Positions 15,491-23,983 of a DNA stretch of 33,663 bases are shown one piece after another (position 1 is the first letter of the stretch; the number at the start of each line of letters is the position of its first letter). A program made the translations under genes and the position numbers. The DNA is from Acidobacteriota bacterium (lineage in GTDB: Bacteria; Acidobacteriota; Terriglobia; Acidiferrales; UBA7541), in the NCBI GenBank assembly GCA_003224085.1, contig QHYK01000103.1, positions 1-33,663 on the forward strand. Reading direction: 5' to 3'. The notes under the pieces are model-generated. The model was given only the letters and a program-made list of their open reading frames with translations, was not told the origin of the DNA and did no database searches.

Positions 15491-15714
15491 ATTGACTCCA
15501 AGGGCGGGATTGGTTTGAAGGTAGATCTCTCTGAATGGCTCGCAGAATCCACCGAAGGCACCCGGGAAGCTCCCTTCACGCGCGAAATCGCACTCGCGGC
15601 GCTGCATTTGCCTATGCATGGGGATCCGGCTGACCGTTTCCTCGCCGCTACTGCACAAGTCATCAAGACACTGGCCAACCGCTGACCATCGCAAGCGGCC
15701 GCCCGTTCTTAGAG
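15491..15714 (+). pseudogene. Remnant of a VapC-like PIN-domain toxin gene
   Basis: Downstream of the isomerase stop, the same frame runs open to a TGA at 15683-15685. It encodes LSEWLAESTEG, then PFTREIALAALHLPMHGDPADRFLAATA in two stretches. This is the C-terminal half of a VapC-type PIN domain (EIAL...LP..HGDPADR..AATA). The N-terminal half with the first catalytic Asp is absent. After about 15655 the usual ending is found only in the next frame (TGQPLTIASGR), which implies a frameshift. No start codon with a ribosome site and no antitoxin gene are present. It is a decayed toxin-antitoxin locus. Confidence 0.65.
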
Positions 15715-15767
15715 TGCAACCTTCTCTGTTAAACTAGCCGATTGCGAATCACGCAGAGAATCGCGCT

Positions 15768-17069
15768 ATGACCACGATCACGATTGAGCAAGCGGGAAAA
15801 CACGAAGGGCAGGAAGTTACGCTCCAGGGCTGGCTTTACAATCTGCGCGAGTCGGGCAAGCTGCTTTTCCCCATTTTTCGCGATGGAACCGGCATCATCC
15901 AAGGCGTTTCCTCGCTTAGAGAAAACCCAGAGGCGTTCGAATCACTGAAAGGCCTGACGCAAGAATCCAGCGTCATCGTCACGGGAAAAATTCGTTCAGA
16001 AAAGCGCGCTCCCGGCGGCTACGAAATTGGCGTCACGAAACTGCAGGTCGTACAAAAGGTTCCCGAATCCACGCCGTTTCCCATCCAGCTAAAAGAGCAC
16101 GGCGTCGATTTTCTCCTCGACAACCGCCACCTCTGGATTCGCACGCCGCGCCAGGCAGCCATCCTGCGCATTCGCGCCGAAGCCATTCGCGCCGCGCGCG
16201 AATTCATGGACAGCCAAGGCTATACGCTCACAGACGCCCCGATGTTCACTCCTGCGGCGTGCGAGGGCACCTCAACGCTGTTCGAGGTTAATTACATCGA
16301 CGACCAGAAAGCCTACCTGACCCAAAGCGGCCAGCTCTATGGCGAAGCTTTGGCCATGGCGCTTGGCAAGATTTATACGTTCGGCCCCACGTTCCGTGCC
16401 GAAAAATCCAAGACGCGGCGCCACCTGACGGAATTTTGGATGCTTGAACCCGAAGCCGCTTATGTCGAGCTGGACGAAGCCATGGCCCTGGGCGAAGGCC
16501 TCGTGAGCGCTATCGTCCAGGGAGTCCTCAAAAACAAATCGTGTGAACTGGAAACACTCAAACGCGATCCGAAGAAATTGGAATGTGCCAAGCCGCCTTT
16601 CCCGCGCATCAGTTACGAAGAAGCTGTGGCTGTTCTCCACAAAAATGGCAATCCCGCCAAATTTGGCGACGATTTCGGCGGCGACGAAGAAACCATTATT
16701 TCCAGTTCCTTCGATCGCCCGGTGCTCGTCCATCGCTATCCCACGTCGCTCAAGGCCTTTTATATGCAGCCCGACCCGAAGCGGCCAGAACTGGCGCTGG
16801 CCTTTGACATGCTCGCGCCGGAAGGCTACGGGGAAATCATTGGCGGCAGCCAGCGCATCCACGATTACGACTTGCTTGTTCAGCGCCTACATGAACACAA
16901 CCTGCCGGAAGAAGCGTTCCAGTGGTATCTCGATCTGCGCCGCTACGGTAGCGTGCCGCATTCTGGCTTTGGGCTTGGCCTGGAACGCACGGTGGCATGG
17001 ATTTGCGGGACCGAGCACATCCGCGAGGTGATTCCCTTCCCTCGCATGATTTACCGCGTGTATCCTTAG
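15768..17069 (+). CDS. asnS: Asparagine--tRNA ligase
   Basis: This 433-residue class IIb synthetase charges tRNA-Asn. An OB-fold anticodon-binding domain (about 1-105, with [18 protein letters not shown]) precedes the catalytic core. Motif 2 is [20 protein letters not shown] followed by MLEPE; motif 3 is [17 protein letters not shown]. The [12 protein letters not shown] form and the ending [15 protein letters not shown] match AsnRS rather than AspRS. Length agrees with the family. No T-box or other leader is seen in the short upstream gap. The start ATG gives the normal N-terminus. Confidence 0.95.
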   Translation: MTTITIEQAGKHEGQEVTLQGWLYNLRESGKLLFPIFRDGTGIIQGVSSLRENPEAFESLKGLTQESSVIVTGKIRSEKRAPGGYEIGVTKLQVVQKVPESTPFPIQLKEHGVDFLLDNRHLWIRTPRQAAILRIRAEAIRAAREFMDSQGYTLTDAPMFTPAACEGTSTLFEVNYIDDQKAYLTQSGQLYGEALAMALGKIYTFGPTFRAEKSKTRRHLTEFWMLEPEAAYVELDEAMALGEGLVSAIVQGVLKNKSCELETLKRDPKKLECAKPPFPRISYEEAVAVLHKNGNPAKFGDDFGGDEETIISSSFDRPVLVHRYPTSLKAFYMQPDPKRPELALAFDMLAPEGYGEIIGGSQRIHDYDLLVQRLHEHNLPEEAFQWYLDLRRYGSVPHSGFGLGLERTVAWICGTEHIREVIPFPRMIYRVYP

Positions 17070-17199
17070 CGTGGGTAGTTCAACGTCCTCCCGCGGTTCA
17101 AGAGTTTTGTGGAAATTAAGAAAGTAGTTTGGATTCGATGGCAGCGCGTACCTCGCGGTTCCAGCACGGTTTTCGCAAGTCACCAGTCACGGACAAGAA

Positions 17200-18111
17200 A
17201 TGGCGCAAAAGGTTCGCATCATCGGCGTCCCCATGGACCTCGGCCAAAGCCGCCGCGGCGTGGACATGGGCCCTTCCGCCCTCCGCGGTGCGGGCCTGCA
17301 TTCCGCCATCAAAAAGCTCGGCCACACGGTGGAAGACATCGGTAACCTCGAAGTGAAACAGCCCGAAGAAATGCCCGTCGGCGAAAAGCGCGCGAAGTAT
17401 CTTCAGGAAATTGCGGAAACCTGCCGGGACATTTGCAAGACGGTCGAAAAATCCTTGGGCGAGAGCTTCCTCCCGCTCGTGCTTGGCGGGGATCACTCCA
17501 TCGCGGTCGGCGCGGCGGCCGGCGTGGCTTCGCATTTTCGCCTTCAGAAAAAGGAAATCGGCTACCTCTGGCTTGACGCGCATGGCGACATGAACACGCC
17601 GGAATCTTCACCGTCCGGCAACATTCACGGCATGCCGCTTGCCGCGATTATGGGTTACGGCGCGACGGAACTCGTGGAGTTGGGGGGCTTCAAGCCCAAG
17701 GCCGAGCCTGGCAACATCGTTATCGTTGGCGCGCGCGACCTCGACGCGCAGGAGCGCAAAATCGTCAAGAAATCCGGCGTCCATGTCTTCACCATGCGCG
17801 ACATCGACGAGCGCGGTATGCGCGACGTGATGTCCGAAGCTTTGAAATACGCCATGGACGACACCGCCGGCGTCGCCGTCAGCCTGGACATGGACTTCGT
17901 GGATCCAACCGATGCCCCAGGAGTTGGCACCCCCGTTCGCGGCGGCGCGACGTACCGGGAAGCGCATCTCGCCATGGAAATGATTGCCGACACGGAGTCC
18001 ATGGTTTCGATGGAAGTGGTGGAGATCAACCCTATTCTCGACGAACACAACCGCACCGCGCTTCTCGGTGTCGAATTGGTCCTCTCCGCACTGGGTCAGA
18101 AGATCCTTTGA
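17200..18111 (+). CDS. rocF: Arginase
   Basis: This 303-residue ureohydrolase has all six manganese ligands in standard motifs: H99 in GGDHS, D126-H128-D130 in DAHGDMNTPESSPSGNIHG, and D230 and D232 in SLDMDFVDPTDAPGVGTPV. The NTPESSPSGN stretch that reads the arginine alpha-amino and carboxyl groups favours arginase over agmatinase. It hydrolyses arginine to ornithine and urea in the cytoplasm. It is 130 bases after asnS on the same strand. No arginine-catabolic partner is nearby. The ATG at 17200 begins the conserved QKVRIIGVPMDLGQ strand. Confidence 0.95.
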   Translation: MAQKVRIIGVPMDLGQSRRGVDMGPSALRGAGLHSAIKKLGHTVEDIGNLEVKQPEEMPVGEKRAKYLQEIAETCRDICKTVEKSLGESFLPLVLGGDHSIAVGAAAGVASHFRLQKKEIGYLWLDAHGDMNTPESSPSGNIHGMPLAAIMGYGATELVELGGFKPKAEPGNIVIVGARDLDAQERKIVKKSGVHVFTMRDIDERGMRDVMSEALKYAMDDTAGVAVSLDMDFVDPTDAPGVGTPVRGGATYREAHLAMEMIADTESMVSMEVVEINPILDEHNRTALLGVELVLSALGQKIL

Positions 18112-18114
18112 TCG

Positions 18115-18330
18115 GTTCCCGGTTTCCGGTTTTCCGTTTTCAGCCGGTCCGTACGGGAAATGCTAGCAAGGTCCCTGACAAGCCTTTTTCTGGGCCTCTC
18201 TTTCTCTGAACACTGACAAAAGTCTGGCCGCTGACTAAGATTCTCCATTGACAGTTCCGCACGCGACAAAAAACAACCTCTGCCCCAATCGCAGGTTTTC
18301 ACTTATAACTGAAAACTGACAACTGGGAAC
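18115..18330. repeat. Imperfect terminal inverted repeats filling the rocF-ddl gap
   Basis: The gap begins with a run starting GTTCCC and ending GTTTTCAG (18115-18143) and ends with CTGAAAACTGACAACTGG plus GAAC (18309-18330), its imperfect reverse complement. The arms are built from a short unit like GGTTTTCC. No gene lies between them. This could be a small non-autonomous repeat or only low-complexity spacer DNA. Its right end supplies the weak GGGA before the ddl start. Confidence 0.4.
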
Positions 18331-18334
18331 TCTT

Positions 18335-19468
18335 ATGACCCCTGACAACAAGAAACGACTCCGCGTTGGCATTCTCTTTGGCGGGCGCTCCGGCGAACAC
18401 GAAGTTTCTTTGGCCTCCGCCGCTTCCGTGATCCGCGGCCTCGACCTGGACAAATATGAAGCCGTGCCCATCGGCATCACTAAAGAAGGCCACTGGCTCG
18501 TGGGCAGCGCGGCGCAAAAAATGCTGCCTGAGGTTCTGAAGGGCGGCCAGCGCGTGGTGATGGCCGCCGACCCGACCGACGCGGCGCTAATTCCGCTCGA
18601 CCGCAGCAGCGGCGGCCAGCGCATGGACGTCGTTTTTCCTGTGATGCATGGCACCTACGGCGAAGACGGGACGATCCAGGGATTGCTTGACCTCGCTGGC
18701 CTACCCTTCGTGGGCGCGGGCGTTCTTGGCTCCGCTATCGGCATGGACAAGGATGTCTCCAAGCGACTCCTGCAAGTCGCCAAAATTCCTGTTGTGCCCT
18801 GGATTGCCGTGCAGCGTGCGGATTGGGAGCGTGATCCCAAAGAAATTCAGAAGGCCATCGAAAAGAAATTCAAGTACCCCATGTTCGTCAAGCCGGCAAC
18901 GCTCGGCTCTTCTGTTGGGATGACCAAAGTCCACTCCCGTGAAGAACTGGCGCCCGCTTTGAATCTCGCCGCCGAATTCGCCATGAAAATCCTGGTCGAG
19001 AAATGCATCGTGGGGCGCGAAATCGAAGTCTCCGTGCTCGGTAACCATGATCCCAAGGCTTCGATTCCCGGCGAAATTGTGCCGCACCGCGAATTCTACG
19101 ATTACAGGGCGAAATACCTGGAAGAGGGCTCGCAGATCCTGATTCCCGCGAAGCTCAAGCCTGCGCAGGTGAAAACGATTCAGGAATACGCGGTGGAGGC
19201 GTTTCGCGCACTGGAATTGAGCGGCATGGCCCGCGTTGATTTCTTCCTCGAAAAGAAGGGCGGCAAAATCTATCTCAACGAGGTGAACACCATTCCCGGT
19301 TTCACTTCGATTAGCATGTACCCAAAAATGTGGGAAGCCAGCGGCATTTCGTTTCGCGAATTGATTGACACGCTCATCGAGCTCGCGCTCGAAATGCACC
19401 GCGAAAAAGCCCGCACCAAGTACGAGATCGAGCTACCCGAAGGCGCCGCCGGCGCTTTGGAAGCCTAG
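18335..19468 (+). CDS. ddl: D-alanine--D-alanine ligase
   Basis: This 377-residue ATP-grasp enzyme joins two D-alanines for peptidoglycan precursors. The N-terminal signature RVGILFGGRSGEHEVSLASA is complete. The glycine-rich segment VMHGTYGEDGTIQGLLDLAG, the loop KPATLGSSVGMTKV and the metal site IYLNEVNTIPGFTSISMYP are all present. The omega-loop reads FYDYRAKYLEEGSQI, with the Tyr typical of D-Ala-D-Ala rather than D-Ala-D-Lac ligases. No mur or ftsZ genes are nearby, so it is outside the usual division cluster. The start ATG has only a weak ribosome site. Confidence 0.94.
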   Translation: MTPDNKKRLRVGILFGGRSGEHEVSLASAASVIRGLDLDKYEAVPIGITKEGHWLVGSAAQKMLPEVLKGGQRVVMAADPTDAALIPLDRSSGGQRMDVVFPVMHGTYGEDGTIQGLLDLAGLPFVGAGVLGSAIGMDKDVSKRLLQVAKIPVVPWIAVQRADWERDPKEIQKAIEKKFKYPMFVKPATLGSSVGMTKVHSREELAPALNLAAEFAMKILVEKCIVGREIEVSVLGNHDPKASIPGEIVPHREFYDYRAKYLEEGSQILIPAKLKPAQVKTIQEYAVEAFRALELSGMARVDFFLEKKGGKIYLNEVNTIPGFTSISMYPKMWEASGISFRELIDTLIELALEMHREKARTKYEIELPEGAAGALEA

Positions 19469-19661
19469 TTCGTCATCTCTGCAAGGGAGGGTAAGCTCAC
19501 GCAACGCCAGATATCGCACCACCGGTAGAATTCAGGCCTCGCCGGCCATTTACTCGGGCATCCAAATTTTGTAAGGTTTCAATGTTGCTCGCAACGCCCA
19601 GGAATTTTCTGGAACGACTTATACTTTTGCTTCTCATGCTCGCGGGGCAGGAGACACCCGA

Positions 19662-20105
19662 ATGACGCTGCTGGATCCACCTCCCGTCACACCCCATAAA
19701 TCACGAGCCATACCGTTTACCATCGCGGCAGTCGTCATCGCTGCCATGGTTACCTTTTATTTCGTCTTCCGCTACTATCCCGAAAAGAAAGCTGCGGAAC
19801 GTTTCTTCGACACGCTGGTTGCGGGGAACACCGACCAGGCATACCAGCTTTGGAAGCCCGGGCCAAGCTATACGAAGAAGGATTTTCTTGCGGACTGGGG
19901 TCCTGAAGGATATTACGGCCCCGTGAAAAGCTACGAAATCCTGAAAACGAGTTCGCCGCGCGGTGCAAACGCCGTGGACGTGCGTATTGCGGTCAGCCCT
20001 TATTCGCCGATGCCCGACGCCTCCGACGCGGAAAAGAGCCGAAAAACGAAAATTGTGAGCGTGTGGGTAGTGATGTCCGACAAATCTCTCAGCTTCCCGC
20101 CGTAG
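19662..20105 (+). CDS. Small membrane-anchored hypothetical protein
   Basis: This 147-residue protein has one membrane segment (about residues 17-38, IPFTIAAVVIAAMVTFYFVF) after a short proline-rich cytoplasmic start. The outer part includes AAERFFDTLVAGNTDQAYQLW, a pattern seen in NTF2-like small lipoprotein or DUF4878-type domains in which a helix packs over a curved sheet. No catalytic residues are evident. It ends 5 bases from the convergent stop of the heptose kinase gene, with a small palindrome GTAGC/GCTAC across the junction. Function is unknown. Confidence 0.6.
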   Translation: MTLLDPPPVTPHKSRAIPFTIAAVVIAAMVTFYFVFRYYPEKKAAERFFDTLVAGNTDQAYQLWKPGPSYTKKDFLADWGPEGYYGPVKSYEILKTSSPRGANAVDVRIAVSPYSPMPDASDAEKSRKTKIVSVWVVMSDKSLSFPP

Positions 20106-20110
20106 CGCTG

Positions 20111-21175
20111 CTACCCGCGAACTTCCTCTAGCGCATGTTCCAACTCCTTTGTTGAGACGCTGGCAGTGCCCAGCTTGCCTACGACCACACCGGCAGCAAT
20201 GTTCGCGAGCACGGCCGCGTCCACAATGGACGCTCCCGCCGCCGCCGCAAGCGCGAGCACGCTCAAGACCGTGTCGCCCGCACCTGTCACGTCGAAGACC
20301 TGCCTGCCCATTGCCCCTCGCTCAATTCCCGGCTGCCCCACGCGAGCATAGGTCAGCTCGAGACCAGTCGCAGGAATGTGCACCTGCTTCGGGGAAGATT
20401 CCTCAAACACGCTCATTCCGCTTTCTCCGCGCGTGATCACGACGGCTCCGCATCGGAAGCGCGCGAGAAGCATCCGGCCCGCCTCCTCAAACGATTTTTC
20501 GTCATCCAAAGACCGATTCGCCAACAGGCTCGCTTCCCTGGCGTTACATGCAACCACTCGCGCGCCACGGTAGGCGTAGAGACGCGGCGTTTTCACACCC
20601 ACGAACACCGGAACTTTCAACTGGTGCGCCGCTCTGAGCACGCGATCGGCAAAATCATCCGTAATCAGCCCTTTGTGGTAATCCGAAAGCACCAGCGCGT
20701 CCAGCCGTTTGAGGGCGGCGAACATCATTCGCAGCAGCTTCTCCTGCGTTTCCGGCTGCAGCGGCTCGCGCCGTTCGCGATCTACTCGAACGACCTGGTG
20801 GTGCTTTGCGATAATCCGTGTCTTTACGGTGGTTACGCGCCTGGCTTCCGCAAGAACCGCCCTCTCGGCTATGTTCGCCTCGCGCAGGCAGTTCTGAATG
20901 GCGCGCCCCGCTTCATCTGCCCCGACCACCCCAAAGGCTTCCACCTTCGCACCGAGCGCTGCGAGGTTAGCTGCCACGTTTCCTGCCCCGCCGAGGCAGC
21001 CGTTCTCGTCCACAAAATCTACCACCGGCACGGGCGCTTCCGGCGAGATTCGCGAAGATGTGCCCCATAAGTAGCAGTCCAGCATTATGTCGCCGAGGAC
21101 GCCGATGCGTTTGCCGCGCAACCGCGGGAGCATCCGCTTCAGACGTGGCATGGACTTGGCAAGAGGGGTGGGCAT
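20111..21175 (-). CDS. hldA: D-glycero-beta-D-manno-heptose-7-phosphate kinase (PfkB family)
   Basis: This 354-residue PfkB sugar kinase has the heptose-kinase N-terminal pattern IGVLGDIMLDCYLWG, then RISPEAPVPVVDF and LGGAGNVAANLAALGA. The catalytic-site motif DVTGAGDTV is near the end. HldE of enterobacteria is fused to a nucleotidyltransferase; this protein has only the kinase half (RfaE1/HldA type). It phosphorylates heptose-7-phosphate at C1 for ADP-heptose used in LPS core, which points to a Gram-negative envelope. An ATG at 21173-21175 is used; the sequence before it does not look conserved. It starts 20 bases after the Trm112-like gene and is probably co-transcribed with it. Confidence 0.88.
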   Translation of the reverse strand: MPTPLAKSMPRLKRMLPRLRGKRIGVLGDIMLDCYLWGTSSRISPEAPVPVVDFVDENGCLGGAGNVAANLAALGAKVEAFGVVGADEAGRAIQNCLREANIAERAVLAEARRVTTVKTRIIAKHHQVVRVDRERREPLQPETQEKLLRMMFAALKRLDALVLSDYHKGLITDDFADRVLRAAHQLKVPVFVGVKTPRLYAYRGARVVACNAREASLLANRSLDDEKSFEEAGRMLLARFRCGAVVITRGESGMSVFEESSPKQVHIPATGLELTYARVGQPGIERGAMGRQVFDVTGAGDTVLSVLALAAAAGASIVDAAVLANIAAGVVVGKLGTASVSTKELEHALEEVRG

Positions 21176-21195
21176 GCGGGCTGGGAGGACTCCTG

Positions 21196-21381
21196 TTATT
21201 TGCTCCGGTTTTCCTCCGCGATCGTGGCTTCTTCGGGAAGCATCACGGGAATCTCGTCGCGAATCGGATAAACGCGCCGGCAGGAAACGCATTTCAATCC
21301 GGACTCATCGGCAAGGAGCTCCACCTTGGTTTTACACACAGGGCAAACGAGGATATCGAGCGCGTACTTGGGGATGTCCAA
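21196..21381 (-). CDS. Trm112-like zinc-binding small protein
   Basis: This 61-residue protein begins [21 protein letters not shown] and has two Cys pairs: CPVC and CVSC about 18 residues apart, forming a zinc ribbon. The ending [18 protein letters not shown] is diagnostic of the Trm112/YcaR (UPF0434) family. Eukaryotic Trm112 activates methyltransferases; in bacteria the partner is often unknown, and the gene often sits near LPS-sugar genes. Here it precedes hldA by 20 bases. The start is a TTG at 21379-21381. Confidence 0.85.
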   Translation of the reverse strand: MDIPKYALDILVCPVCKTKVELLADESGLKCVSCRRVYPIRDEIPVMLPEEATIAEENRSK

Positions 21382-21385
21382 GCTG

Positions 21386-21392
21386 TCCTCCC
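21386..21392 (-). promoter_or_regulatory. Ribosome binding site that fixes a TTG start
   Basis: GGGAGGA lies four bases before the TTG of the Trm112-like gene. It is a near-perfect Shine-Dalgarno sequence and the TTG gives the family's normal N-terminus, so the longer frame upstream is not the real gene start. Confidence 0.75.
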
Positions 21393-21625
21393 GCAGGATC
21401 GGCCTGCGAACAATACCGCTGCGGCAAAGACGCACTCTATCAAACGCCCTCGGTTCTCAGCAACTTCGGGTTGTCCCTGCCCGCACCGCCGCCCTTTGGT
21501 GGCAAACTTTAGTACTATACAGCACGCCAACCCCAAAACTGTTCCTCGGGCCAGTAGTTTTGGCGGCCCGCAAGCCATACACTGGGCGCGAGTTAGTTCG
21601 AATCCCCTCCCTACGGGAGAATACT

Positions 21626-22231
21626 GTGTACTGCGATCGCTGTGGACTGAACTTTCTGCCTAAACAATCCGTGTGCACCCGCTGCAAGAAGGTGCCCACA
21701 CGATATTGGTTTCAATTCATGAGCTTGGTCACCATCCTGGTGGCCGTCCTCTGCAACACCGTTCTCGGACTGTTCCTTCTCCCGCGCCTTGCCGACTCCC
21801 ATCGCGGCCGTTTCCTGTTCCGCGGTTGGTATTGGTTCAACCAGAAAGCTGCCCTTTATGGCTGGGTGCCTATCGCGCTGGGTTTACTCGCCTGGGACTA
21901 TTTCATTTGGAAGGAAGCGCGGCCCAAGCTCAAGGGCTGGCTCACGCGAAAGCTACTGACTTTTTCGCTCGCCGCGGGCGTAGCGCCCATGATTCCCTGG
22001 TGGATACCCGCAGGGCAGCCTCCTGGCGAGTTTCTCTCGATGATCGGGAGGTATCAAGGCCTGCCGGCGATGCTGGCCTGGGGTGTGGTCCTGGTCGTAA
22101 CCATTATCTTGTGCATTGACCCCGAATCCCGCGACTACCTGCTCGGCCACGGCAGAACCCTCAGCATCGTAAGCACGGGCATGCTCGTCCTGGTTCTCGC
22201 CATGACGCTAATCGGGTGGTCGCTCAGCTAG
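21626..22231 (+). CDS. Zinc-ribbon multi-pass membrane protein, unknown function
   Basis: This 201-residue protein begins with a short zinc ribbon (YCDRCGLNFLPKQSVCTRCK, two CxxC pairs), followed by about five hydrophobic segments that should cross the membrane. The zinc ribbon would face the cytoplasm. The start is a GTG at 21626-21628, preceded six bases earlier by GGGAG; the long open frame upstream overlaps the divergent Trm112-like gene and is not coding. I do not recognise a family with known function. It lies between two unrelated genes and has no operon partner. Confidence 0.65.
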   Translation: MYCDRCGLNFLPKQSVCTRCKKVPTRYWFQFMSLVTILVAVLCNTVLGLFLLPRLADSHRGRFLFRGWYWFNQKAALYGWVPIALGLLAWDYFIWKEARPKLKGWLTRKLLTFSLAAGVAPMIPWWIPAGQPPGEFLSMIGRYQGLPAMLAWGVVLVVTIILCIDPESRDYLLGHGRTLSIVSTGMLVLVLAMTLIGWSLS

Positions 22232-22361
22232 TGAGCATCACAAACACGCGAATCAAAAATTCTTACTGGCCGTTGGGACAGGATACTCGCAAGCCACAAA
22301 CTCTTCGCGCGATGGTTGCGAAGACAATTCCTCTAGGCTGGAATGAAGTTAAGGAGTAACT

Positions 22362-23348
22362 ATGAGAAGCGAAAAGACCCGGTTCCTTCTGGTTGCCCTG
22401 GCCGTGGCCGCGTTTGCGGGGGCCTCCTTCGCACAGCAGCAACGAATCTTCAATTGGCTGCCCGCCAATGACGAGACCGTGCGGCTCGATCCCGCAAATT
22501 ATCACACGGGCCGGACCTACCACCCGAACGCTCCGGGCCAAAACAATCACGTAGATATTAAGGCGCAGAAGCCGGTCACCATCTTCATGACACCAGAAGG
22601 GGACTGGAACGCGGCACTGCAACATCCCGAGGCCATTGCGAGCCTGCCGCAGGCGTGCCTCCGCGAGCACGTCGTTGAAACCACGTATGTTTGCCAACTT
22701 CCGGTCGAACCCATGACCCTGATCATCCGGGATGAGCGCTACAGTCCCGAGACGCCAGTGTTTGCAGGACTTGGCGTCGTGCTGAACACCATGGAGGCCA
22801 CACAAAACAATACGGTTCGCGCCGTCGGTTCGGGAATCGCCGCCGTGCTCAATAGCACGCGCCAGAGTTCCTCGCCGCGGCAATTCAAGGATCCCAACGA
22901 CCTGCACATTCAGTATTACCGCTGGGACTGCGTCGAGAATTGCGTGCAGCCCGAATTCCGCTGGATGGAGCAGGTCCGAGAGAAATACCAGCTGACGTCC
23001 TTCTTGAAAGTCTATGGCGGCTTCCAGCCGGATCACGATGGCGAGCAGGTCAGCATCAAAATAAAGTCTCCGGTGCCCATGGTTGTGGCCATGCTGCCGT
23101 CGCAAATTGCGGATCAGTTGCATTCGCAGCCGGACGCGCTCGAGACTGCTCTTCAGAAGAATTCCTGCCAACAGCGCGGCGTGCAGTCTCTGCAATTCGA
23201 ATGCACGTTCAATCTGGCCGACGGCCCTCAATCTCTTGTTGTGGCACCGGAGGCCGGCGAAAAGGTGCCTCACAAGAAAGCCGAAATCCTGATGCTTGCC
23301 TGGCGCTGCGTCGAGAATTGTCAAGTTCTGCAAACCGCCGAGAAATAA
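22362..23348 (+). CDS. Secreted cysteine-containing protein with internal duplication
   Basis: This 328-residue protein has a signal peptide (LLVALAVAAFAGASFA, cleavage near residue 24). The mature part holds two related halves. Each starts with a strand V(D/S)IK-x2-(K/S)PV, then has two cysteines twelve residues apart (C99/C111 and C269/C281), and ends with W-x-C-V-E-N-C (188-194 and 314-320). The first half carries about 45 extra residues before its WxCVENC. Eight cysteines in this layout suggest disulfides. I do not recognise the domain. AGGAG five bases before the ATG supports the start. It stands alone and a convergent GNAT gene follows after 34 bases. Confidence 0.7.
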   Translation: MRSEKTRFLLVALAVAAFAGASFAQQQRIFNWLPANDETVRLDPANYHTGRTYHPNAPGQNNHVDIKAQKPVTIFMTPEGDWNAALQHPEAIASLPQACLREHVVETTYVCQLPVEPMTLIIRDERYSPETPVFAGLGVVLNTMEATQNNTVRAVGSGIAAVLNSTRQSSSPRQFKDPNDLHIQYYRWDCVENCVQPEFRWMEQVREKYQLTSFLKVYGGFQPDHDGEQVSIKIKSPVPMVVAMLPSQIADQLHSQPDALETALQKNSCQQRGVQSLQFECTFNLADGPQSLVVAPEAGEKVPHKKAEILMLAWRCVENCQVLQTAEK

Positions 23349-23382
23349 GAATTCTGCTGCCCTTAATGGGGTCCAGACTCTT

Positions 23383-23922
23383 TTAGGAAAGAAACTTCTG
23401 ATATTCGATCAGGGGCATCCCGAAGAAGTCCGAGACTTTTCCGGACCGGCGATACCCGTTCTTCTCGTAAAACCGCATTGCGCGCTGAAGCGGTTCCGTG
23501 GTGTCCAGCGTAACGCGTCTGCACTCACGCGAACCTAGCTCTGCCTCGGCCCTGCTCAGTAATTGCGCGGCTATTCCCTTTCCGCGCATCGATGGGCACA
23601 CCGCCATCCCTCGAAGATGTCCTTCGGCCGTCCGTAGGACATGGCAGGCAATTGTGCCCACAACGCTATTCCCAGAATCGACCGCTAGGAACACGCTCAT
23701 TGTTTCCAGACGCCCCCGAAGTGTCTCCGCCGTCAACACGGTGTCCAGAAACCCTTCGGGAGAGTAGCGGCTCCGAAATTCCTCGAACGCTTCGCGAAGG
23801 CAAGCCAGAATCCCTGGAGCATCCCCAAGGCTCGCCCTGCGTATCGAGATTGCTGAAGTTTGGGCTTGCACGCTTGTGATCACTGCAGCGGGCAATCTAA
23901 TGAAGGGATTCCCCTTACCCAA
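23383..23922 (-). CDS. GNAT family N-acetyltransferase
   Basis: This protein of up to 179 residues has the GNAT fold: strand ISIRRASLGDAPGI, then VVGTIACHVL, LRGMAVCPSMRGKGIAAQLL with the acetyl-CoA loop R-G-K-G-I-A, and RAMRFYEKNGYRRSGK near the end. It transfers an acetyl group from acetyl-CoA to an unknown amine. No in-frame ATG exists near the N-terminus; the coordinate uses a TTG, but a GTG at 23883 or 23871 is equally possible and neither has a clear ribosome site. It follows the GH18 gene on the same strand after 61 bases. Confidence 0.8.
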   Translation of the reverse strand: MGKGNPFIRLPAAVITSVQAQTSAISIRRASLGDAPGILACLREAFEEFRSRYSPEGFLDTVLTAETLRGRLETMSVFLAVDSGNSVVGTIACHVLRTAEGHLRGMAVCPSMRGKGIAAQLLSRAEAELGSRECRRVTLDTTEPLQRAMRFYEKNGYRRSGKVSDFFGMPLIEYQKFLS

Positions 23923-23983
23923 GCTCCATTTTGGTTGTGTTAAGAAGTTTGGTATCCAGACCTTCTAGCGGGCGAAAGACAAG

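Noticed and set aside
15686-15767. T-box or other leader control before asnS
   Set aside because: The gap is too short and lacks the T-box sequence or an antiterminator-like fold.
21590-21622. tRNA 3'-end-like sequence (TTCGAATCCCC) before the zinc-ribbon gene
   Set aside because: The T-stem does not pair (GTTAG against CCCCT) and no acceptor, D or anticodon arms are found upstream.
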